A stretch of 6,811 nucleotides of DNA. It comes from a bacterium (lineage in GTDB: Bacteria; UBP14; UBA6098; B30-G16). The stretch spans positions 1-6,811 of the forward strand of contig QNEG01000080.1 of NCBI GenBank assembly GCA_003645115.1, in the 5' to 3' direction. The notes beneath the pieces were generated by a model. It did not search any database, had not been told where the DNA came from, and saw nothing but the letters and a program-made list of their open reading frames with translations. This document shows, piece by piece, positions 1 through 6,300 of the stretch (positions are counted from its first letter, which is position 1; every line of letters begins with the position of its first letter). The translations under genes and the position numbers were made by a program.

Positions 1-155
1 ATATAAATGTAAAAACTAATTTGTATAATATATTTTCATATCCTACTTAACTTACGATATACCAATTTAGTATAAAGAATAAAAAATAAAAAAAAAGTTG
101 CAATAAACTTTTTAATACTTATTTTTCATTAAAATCAACAACAAAGGGGGAACCT
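1..155. other. AT-rich non-coding leader of the first gene
   Basis: No coding potential is seen in this stretch. It is strikingly richer in A and T than the genes, with long A runs at 81-86 and 88-96. It holds the putative promoter described separately and, at 143-150, a purine-rich AAAGGGGG that serves as ribosome binding site five bases before the ATG at 156. No terminator or recognisable end of an upstream gene can be seen, so what lies to the left is unknown. Confidence 0.7.
88..127 (+). promoter_or_regulatory. Putative promoter: A-tract, TTGC and TAnnTTT-like element
   Basis: Nine A residues (88-96) are followed by G and TTGC (98-101). Nineteen bases after the TTG lies TATTTTTC (120-127). 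This resembles the Bacteroidota-type promoter (TTTG near -33, TAnnTTTG near -7, about 19-bp spacer) apart from its last base, with the A run as a possible UP-like element. The start of transcription would fall shortly after 127, leaving a leader of about 20-25 bases. A similar arrangement precedes the gene at 3315. In DNA this AT-rich, chance matches are common. Confidence 0.4.
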
Positions 156-1511
156 ATGAAAAAGTGGTTTATTGGCGTTTTTCTTTTGGCGCTAACATTA
201 TCACATTCCGTGCCAATCACCTATCAGGGGAAACTAACAGATTTTTGGGATTTAGGAGTGAATGATACCGCAAAAGTATTATTAGAAATATACGATGAGC
301 CATTAGGTGGCACATTAGTAGATGCCGATACTGTATATAATGTTATTATCGAGAAGGGATTATTCAGCGCTATTTTTGATTTATCCACTCCGATTTCACC
401 GCTGGATGATAGTCTTTATTATCAAGTAAGTATAGATATCGGTTCTGGTTTTGCTAGATTATCACCTCGCCAACTGATTACTTCCAATTTTGCTACAATG
501 TGGTCGGAGCAATGTGAAGAAGCGACCTGGGCGCAACAGGCACAATTCGCTAATCAATCCAATATAGCAAGTCATGCATTTTATGCTGATAGTGCAGGTA
601 TGGTCGCAGGAACCGCTCCAGATAGCGTTACCTATGCAATTTATTCCGATACCGCTTCGTTCACTATATATTCCGATAGCTCAAATTATGTCGATACATC
701 GGGGCATTCACTGTTCGCAGATAGCTCCGGTGCAGTCACCTGGGAGATGATTTCAAACTATTTCAGAGTGATAAACGACACCGCATTCCACGAGGTTCGT
801 GTAAGCGATACGCTAAGATATTTCACCTTCACTTATGACACACTGTTATCTTTCGAGAAAATCAATTCTGGTGGACAGACCGGCCTTCAGATTCAGGAAT
901 ATGGACATCCATCCACACCCATATTGTTCGCAATATACGATGACAATGGATTCACATTCTGGGCAGGTGAAACATTATTAGTAATCTCCTCTACCGAAAT
1001 TACCAATGGATATGCGATATTGGCAAATGATGATACAGTCCTATCATTCACTGTTGAGGATGATGCGGATGGGATAGCATTTAAAGTCGATGAGGACACG
1101 CTATACTATCTCAATTACGATTCATTGCTAATCGAATTGGTAGGAACAGACGATATTTGGGGAGCGTTATCTGATACGATGGATAATCGCTTGGATACTC
1201 TTATGGCAGAATTATCCGACAGTTTGGATGCATTCCGTGGCGAATTATCCGATTCGCTTAATTCACGGTTCATAGCTGGTGTGGGCACTATTACCACTGG
1301 AAACCCATCGGTAGTGATAAATGAACCCGAGGTTTCCGCTACATCCATTATTACTATTACTATGGATTGCACTGGTGGGACAAATCCAGGTTTCACTGTG
1401 CCACTGGCGATTTTGAATATCACCGATGGAGTATCGTTCACTGTGGGAACTGCCGATGGTTCCAATGCTCCTGCTAATATTTCATTCTACTATATTATTT
1501 TTAAACCATAA
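156..1511 (+). CDS. Secreted fibre-like surface protein with YQGKL-type N-terminal domain
   Basis: The 451-residue product starts at an ATG five bases after AAAGGGGG. A signal peptide is clear: MKK, then a hydrophobic stretch to about residue 15, with likely cleavage near residue 18. Residues 20-117 form a beta-rich domain bounded by YQGKL (23-27) and PRQLIT (104-109). The same domain opens the protein encoded from 3315. Residues 125-193 carry degenerate repeats of the A-x-YADSA type. Residues 230-330 are beta-rich with DDADGIAFKVDED-like segments. Residues 333-372 look like an amphipathic helix built on repeated LSDSL, and 374-451 form a beta-rich end domain that begins GTITTGNPSVVIN, as in some fibre-like proteins. 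By hand count there are about 59 Asp/Glu against 16 Lys/Arg, so it is strongly acidic. No membrane anchor, LPXTG or lipobox is seen. A structural surface role is inferred; no enzymatic motif is visible. Confidence 0.85.
   Translation: MKKWFIGVFLLALTLSHSVPITYQGKLTDFWDLGVNDTAKVLLEIYDEPLGGTLVDADTVYNVIIEKGLFSAIFDLSTPISPLDDSLYYQVSIDIGSGFARLSPRQLITSNFATMWSEQCEEATWAQQAQFANQSNIASHAFYADSAGMVAGTAPDSVTYAIYSDTASFTIYSDSSNYVDTSGHSLFADSSGAVTWEMISNYFRVINDTAFHEVRVSDTLRYFTFTYDTLLSFEKINSGGQTGLQIQEYGHPSTPILFAIYDDNGFTFWAGETLLVISSTEITNGYAILANDDTVLSFTVEDDADGIAFKVDEDTLYYLNYDSLLIELVGTDDIWGALSDTMDNRLDTLMAELSDSLDAFRGELSDSLNSRFIAGVGTITTGNPSVVINEPEVSATSIITITMDCTGGTNPGFTVPLAILNITDGVSFTVGTADGSNAPANISFYYIIFKP
573..734 (+). 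repeat. Degenerate YADSA-type peptide repeats in the first gene
   Basis: Residues 140-193 contain four related units: HAFYADSAG (140-148), YAIYSDTAS (160-168), FTIYSDSSN (169-177) and HSLFADSSG (184-192). The core is aromatic, then A or S, D, then small residues. Spacing is uneven, 9 to 20 residues. One related unit, AIYADTAYF, occurs in the protein from 3315 at about residues 126-134, just after its N-terminal domain. Such units probably form an extended beta or coiled stalk, which is an inference. Confidence 0.6.
1275..1508 (+). other. C-terminal beta-rich cap domain of the first gene
   Basis: Residues 374-451 alternate hydrophobic and Thr/Ser residues, contain a single Cys (405) and end in the hydrophobic FYYIIFKP. 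The opening G-(T/A)-I-x-x-G-x-x-S-V-x-I/V-N pattern recalls a terminal domain I associate with phage-tail-like and bacterial fibre proteins. It follows directly on the LSDSL-repeat helix (333-372), which fits a stalk-neck-cap order. No named family is claimed. Confidence 0.45.
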
Positions 1512-1546
1512 GATAAACTGACAATTCTCTTTCATCATGGAACTCG

Positions 1547-3211
1547 ATGCTAATCCATAACTGCAAAATTTCTATTGTCCTGATATGGTGGGTATTGTGC
1601 ACCTGCGCTATATACGGTCTCGGTGGTGGAATAGAAGCGGAAAAAATTTCTCCTACTGATTCGCTGATATATTCCTGCGAAAATCTACCTGTCGAATTCA
1701 AACTCTGGTTTATCCACACCGACCCAAAAATACTGTGGATAAACACTCCTATCAACAACACTGGTGATTATGGATATTCTATTCTTCGGGATACATTAGC
1801 CGGTCGAGGATTCCAAAATGATGCAGAAAATCTGGGAAGTATAACCATCACCGATTCACTGTGCAATGAGTATGACATAATCGTTTTCGGATACAATATT
1901 CCCCGCGATTTGACCGTATCCGAGCAAAATGCTGTGGTGAATTTTGTCTCTGCTGGCGGTGGATTATTTGTGATAACCGAATACAGTTCCGGAACGGGGA
2001 GATATTCTGATATCACCGATGATTTCGGGATTACATACACCGGCGGAATAGATTTAGCATTCACTCTCTCACTGGATACTCATCCTATCACCGACGGAGT
2101 GTCATACATAAAGGGTAATGGAATAATGAAAATCGGGGTGAGTTCTCCTGCCGATTGTATCGGCGATTTTTCTTATCTTTTCAGCACATATTGCGGATTG
2201 GCAGTATCTGAATTCGGTTCGGGCAGAGTTTGTGCGATTTTCGATGAATTGTTATTCGTGAATAATTATCCATATCCACTTATTCTTGAGGGTATTACCG
2301 ACTCGGAACATACCCAATTTGCGCGAAATTTATTCGACTGGCTTGCCAGAACGGAATTAACATACCTGGACACTGCATCTATCCGTGTCTCTGTGAATGG
2401 AACCACTATCGATATCCACGACCCACGATTGACTTATGCTGACTCCATACTGACATTCACACCATCTCCAGATTGGGCAGAAATCGAAACAGTCACAGTA
2501 TGCCTTGATTCCGCCGCCGATGGATTGGGAAACACATTGGATACTGTGCTCTGCACATATTTCATCGTGGATAAATCCACACCGATAATCAACAATATGG
2601 TTCCCTGGGAGGGCAGTGAAATTTCCGATTCACTATTCCCAATCAGTGCAGAAATTACCGAGAATTTCTGTGATACCATTTTCATTTCAATTACAGTGAA
2701 CGGACAATATTTCACTCCCGATTCCGCCGGCTGCAGCTATGATGGACATTGGCTATTGTTAGACCCGGTAGAATTCGGCGGTAGCTGGGATAGCGGAGAT
2801 ATAACCGCTTGTATTCACGCCGAGGATATCTGTCCCGACTCTTGCGGTAGTAATATCGCCGATACCTGCTGGACATTCACGGTGGATTTTTGTTCACCCG
2901 CTTTGGTATGGATGGAATGCCCGACTACCAATTCATTTGTTTCCTGTGATACCGCAAAAATAATTTTCGGAATACACGATACCACCGGAATAGAAATCGA
3001 TACTACTCGAATTTATGGCACTATTTTCAATTTCCATTCAGAGACAGAAATAGATACAATACCTGTATCTGTGAGTGAGGCATTACTTTTTTTCTCTGGT
3101 TCTGGCGATTCGATTATTTCTACTCTCTATCAACCGGTCGCAGACGGAGATAGTGTAATATTTCAATTGGATAGCGTGTTCAATGAAGTAGATTGTTTGA
3201 TTTATCCATAA
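1547..3211 (+). CDS. Secreted protein with GATase1-like domain and Ig-like repeats
   Basis: The 554-residue product begins 35 nt after the first gene, probably in the same transcript. A stop at 1514-1516 and the lack of other starts make ATG 1547 the earliest possible start; only a weak GGA precedes it. Residues 1-24 look like a signal peptide with a long hydrophobic core. Residues 60-268 read as a class I glutamine amidotransferase-like (DUF4350-like) fold: KILWINT, EYDIIVFGY, LTVSEQNAVVNF, AGGGLFVIT, HPITDGVSYI, FGSGRVCAIFDE and FARNLFDWLA in the usual order. No catalytic Cys sits after GGGLFVIT, so activity is unlikely and a ligand-binding or structural role is inferred. Ig-like domains occupy 34-57 plus 269-343, 345-447 and 449-554; the first seems split by the GATase-like domain and the last is short. 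Many Cys residues suggest disulfides outside the cytoplasm. The target is unknown. Confidence 0.85.
   Translation: MLIHNCKISIVLIWWVLCTCAIYGLGGGIEAEKISPTDSLIYSCENLPVEFKLWFIHTDPKILWINTPINNTGDYGYSILRDTLAGRGFQNDAENLGSITITDSLCNEYDIIVFGYNIPRDLTVSEQNAVVNFVSAGGGLFVITEYSSGTGRYSDITDDFGITYTGGIDLAFTLSLDTHPITDGVSYIKGNGIMKIGVSSPADCIGDFSYLFSTYCGLAVSEFGSGRVCAIFDELLFVNNYPYPLILEGITDSEHTQFARNLFDWLARTELTYLDTASIRVSVNGTTIDIHDPRLTYADSILTFTPSPDWAEIETVTVCLDSAADGLGNTLDTVLCTYFIVDKSTPIINNMVPWEGSEISDSLFPISAEITENFCDTIFISITVNGQYFTPDSAGCSYDGHWLLLDPVEFGGSWDSGDITACIHAEDICPDSCGSNIADTCWTFTVDFCSPALVWMECPTTNSFVSCDTAKIIFGIHDTTGIEIDTTRIYGTIFNFHSETEIDTIPVSVSEALLFFSGSGDSIISTLYQPVADGDSVIFQLDSVFNEVDCLIYP
1724..2350 (+). other. GATase1-like (DUF4350-like) domain within the second gene
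   Basis: Residues 60-268 show a Rossmann-like alternation. A first strand (61-67) is followed by a helix (75-88), then the strand EYDIIVFGY (108-116), the LTVSEQNAVVNFV helix (122-134) and the GGGLFVIT strand (137-144). After these come DITDDFGITY (155-164), HPITDGV (179-185), the G-S-G-R-V strand with IFDE (224-234) and a closing helix FARNLFDWLA (258-267). This order is typical of inactive amidotransferase-like domains in secreted proteins. The nucleophile elbow position holds T-E-Y, not Cys. Confidence 0.65.
2579..3208 (+). repeat. Two Ig-like domains at the end of the second gene
   Basis: Residues 345-447 run from STPIINNMVP to CWTFTVD and include ISITVNG (380-386) and a Cys-rich loop (422-441: four Cys). 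Residues 449-554 begin with SPALVWMECP and keep the SCDTAKIIFGI strand, but stop after GDSVIFQLDS and VDCLIYP, where the other copies continue to a final C-x-x-F-x-VD strand. The first, split copy ends with LCTYFIVD (335-342). Repeats of this kind are common in large secreted proteins of uncultivated bacteria. Confidence 0.65.
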
Positions 3212-3235
3212 TGGAATTTTTATTTATAAGAATTC

Positions 3236-3277
3236 AAAAAAAAAACTTGCTACTATTATAATTATGTAATAGGTTAT
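3236..3277 (+). promoter_or_regulatory. Putative promoter of the third gene
   Basis: Ten A residues (3236-3245), one C, then TTGC (3247-3250), with TAGGTTAT (3270-3277) twenty bases after the TTG, parallel the A-tract/TTGC/TAnnTT arrangement before the first gene. A competing sigma-70-type reading uses TTCAAA (3233-3238), an 18-bp spacer and a perfect TATAAT (3257-3262). The two readings predict start sites roughly ten to fifteen bases apart, and the sequence alone does not decide between them. Confidence 0.4.
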
Positions 3278-3297
3278 TAATTGAAAATTAATTTCAA
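3276..3297 (+). repeat. Two overlapping small dyads in the leader of the third gene
   Basis: ATTAATT (3276-3282) pairs with AATTAAT (3286-3292) around a three-base loop. Alternatively TTGAAA (3281-3286) pairs with TTTCAA (3292-3297) around a five-base loop. The two stems share bases, so only one can form at once, and both end just before the ribosome binding site. They are A/T-only or nearly so and may be chance in this composition. Confidence 0.3.
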
Positions 3298-3301
3298 ACG
3301 C

Positions 3302-3308
3302 AGGAGGT
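3302..3308 (+). promoter_or_regulatory. Strong ribosome binding site of the third gene
   Basis: AGGAGGT matches the Shine-Dalgarno consensus. It lies six bases before ATG 3315 and nine before the adjacent ATG 3318. Either start would work and they differ by one Met. This site is much stronger than that of the second gene, suggesting efficient translation of the large protein. Confidence 0.8.
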
Positions 3309-3314
3309 AATCTG

Positions 3315-6300
3315 ATGATGAAGAGGATTTTGTTGTGCGTTTTTGCATTGACTTTCACCACAATGTTTGCCTTACCGGTTAACTATCAGGGCAAATTGAC
3401 TACTACTGGCGGAGTCGGGATTAATGATACATTCCATATCGCTATGAGTATTTGGGATGCTCCCTCCGCTGGCACAATGGTGGATACCGATACGCTAAAC
3501 GATGTGATTGTCTATCACGGTCTATTCGCAGAAATTTTCGATATAACTATTCCGCCAGCTTATATATCCGGACCGTTGTATATACAAATCTCGATTGACA
3601 CTACACGAGCCGGTGATTGGGCTACTGTTACTCCTCGTCAATTAATCACCACAGAATTTCGCGCTATGTGGACAGATAATTCTGTCAATGCCATATATGC
3701 TGATACAGCATATTTCGTGCTCGCCGAGAGTGTATATTATGATAATACAGTCAGTGGTCTCACTTCCACCGATGTTCAGGGTGCAATAGACGAACTCGCA
3801 GCATCTGTCGATGTTTCACTGCAGGATGCATACGACAATGGAGAAACCATATATACCACAGCCAATACTCCAGTAGTAATCAATGATACTATCAGCACAG
3901 ATAATGAAAACACTCTTGAGATAAGAGGCAATGATGATCAACCCTCACTATATGTATATAACGCTGGTAGCGGTCCTGCTATATATAGTTCTGGCAGTCT
4001 GCGAATGAGTGGCGCTGCTGGTGTGCGAATCTTTTCTACTGGCGATTTAAACTTTCAACTGGATGAAGGCGGTGGACCAGGAACCACTAATTCTTTTGCT
4101 ATCCGTGATGACGCCGATGCAATATTTTTCGAGGTGAATGAAAATGGTGAGATGACCACAAATGCAATAATTGCCATAGACTCTATTCAACTCGGTGGAG
4201 TCTGGCGTTCTACCTGGCCCACTGGCGGTGGCGCTGATTCCAATTATATCCAGAATCAGGATACAATCGCTCAACCCGCTAAATTCTGGGCAGAATTGGA
4301 GGGAAATTTCGGAACTTATATGACCGCTACCGAAAACAATATCTGGACAGATGATTTCGAGGATGCCGACATATCGGATTGGGATACTACTGATTATTTA
4401 TCCGGTGGAGCAGTCTGGACTATAACTAATCCAGGTGCTCTCCCCGAATATGGTGGATGCACAGGAACATTCCTTTCGGTAGATGATGATAATATGGGTT
4501 CTGGTGTCACCACAGAAGCAAGTGCTATATCGCCAATAGTCGATCTTTCACCATACAGTGGTAATCCAATATATTTAGAATTCAATCATTTCTTTAATAA
4601 TATCAGTTCCGATGTGGGTAGCTTGTTCGTATATGATGGAGCGAGTTGGGTTCTTATTGCTGAGTTTAATGCAGATGATTCTGGATTGGTAAGTTATGAC
4701 ATCTCCACATATGCTAATGCTAATTTCCAGATTAAATACAAATACAATGACGATGGTTCTTGGGCATGGTATTGGATGGTGGATAACATACGAATTTATT
4801 ATGTTACTTACAGCACACCAGCGCCGACTATAGTCGCCAATGGACCTACTGGCAACTTGGAATTGCGAACTTCTTCTGGCGATGTGATTTTCGATGGCAC
4901 AGGACTTAAAACATCGGGCGGTGCAGGAATTGTGGGATACGATAACTCCACCAGTGGACTGGTTGCTACCGATGTCCAGACTGCAATCGATGAAATAGTC
5001 GGTATTGCCGCTGGTGGAAAAGATACCCTTTGGACAGTTTCCGAAAATCCTGCCGATACGATGGTTGTTATGGCTCAAACAAAAATCAATGGCGAACTAA
5101 TCGCAGATAGTATTCAGGCGGTCAGCGATACTGTGTATTTTGATGATAATATCTCGGTGAAGTGTGCAAAGTTTGGTGGCGGCGCTGCGCCAAGCACAAT
5201 TATATGGAATGAAGATTTCGAAAGCGGCATAGCGGCTTGGACAATCACTAATACTTCATCTGGCGGTTCCGGTGTTCCTGATTGGACCGATACAAATCCA
5301 GGAGGCAGAACCGCAAGTGGTGGTTGCACAGGAACATTTCTCATTGCTGATAGTGATAATTATGGATTCGGGATAATGAACACGCGCGCTGAATCTCCTG
5401 TTTTCGATTGTTCTGGCTACCTTTCCGTTACTCTTACATTTGATGGATATTTCAATGGATATTCATCTTCAGACGATGCCGGTTCACTATTTGTGTTCGA
5501 TGGAACAACATGGCAACTATTGGACGCATGGGAAGACAACGATTACTATGGTCCATTTTCCTATGATATAACTGCATATGCAAATGCCAATTGCCAAATA
5601 GCTGTTCAGTATTATGGCGATTATGCTATGTATTGGATGGTAGATAATTTTGAGGTTTCCGCGCTTACAGGCGCAGCTCCTCCCGCAGTTGAAATTTGCG
5701 CAGGCAATATAAATGCCGATGGCAATCTCGACATAGGTGGAAATACCACAATCGGCGATACACTTAAAGTTGCTCACTATCGCGATTCTGCTGGTGATAA
5801 TTTACTTCGTTCCAGCGATGGCTCCGTGAGTATTACCGAGGATGCCGATGGCTCATGGAATCTGACCACACTCGCCGGCGGTGGATGTGTTACTCTCGAT
5901 GGTGCATACGATTGTGGGGGTTCTGGAATTGGTTATCAGATTTTCGCTGATGCCGGTCCAGTGGAAATCGATGCTATCGGTTCCACTAATGGCGCACTGA
6001 ATGTATTAGCATCCGATCCTGCGGTGTCCGCTCTGTATATAAATCATATCGGTGGCGGAAATGGTATCTGGAACGATGCAAATTATTTCGCTCCCACCGG
6101 CAATATCGCACTGGGCACTGGAATTTATACTTCCAACCAAAATTTCGTAGTTCGAATCGATGCAGATAACGATGCCGACAATGCTTTCATCGTCGAGAAC
6201 TCTGCTGGAGCTCCTCAACTTGTGGTGGATGAATACGGCAATTCGATAGTATCCAATAATCTATCCGTTCTTGGCGGAATAGACGATGGAGTTTCCACCG

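Larger units (their letters stand above)
3212..3314. other. AT-rich gap between second and third genes
   Basis: These 103 bases hold no gene. In order they contain a ten-A run (3236-3245), TTGC (3247-3250), a TATAAT (3257-3262), two overlapping dyads (3276-3297) and a consensus ribosome binding site (3302-3308). No convincing intrinsic terminator is present: the only hairpin after the stop (GAATT 3214-3218 with AATTC 3231-3235) is followed by A, not T. The third gene may therefore have its own promoter while also receiving read-through. Confidence 0.7.

Noticed and set aside
1115..1465. Minus-strand open frame of 116 codons
   Set aside because: It is antisense to the coiled-coil and cap region of the first gene and is Pro/Ser/Val-rich without domain signature; a shadow caused by codon bias.
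1586..1612. Lipobox in the N-terminus of the second gene (VLCTC)
   Set aside because: Cys 18 and Cys 20 follow a hydrophobic stretch, but the residues before each do not match the usual L-(A/S/T)-(G/A)-C pattern, and the hydrophobic core seems to continue past them.
1724..2350. Active glutamine amidotransferase or ThuA-type enzyme
   Set aside because: The fold pattern is present but there is no Cys at the nucleophile elbow, no matching catalytic pair, and no metabolic gene nearby.
3214..3235. Hairpin after the second gene as an intrinsic terminator
   Set aside because: The stem is only five A/T-rich base pairs with a 12-base loop and is followed by an A run instead of T, so it does not qualify on the plus strand.
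4575..5078. Minus-strand open frame of 167 codons
   Set aside because: It lies wholly antisense to the large fibre gene, whose sense frame shows clear domains throughout (jelly-roll end, second DNSTSGL motif). Its translation is Cys/Ile-rich with no recognisable domain, so it is a shadow.
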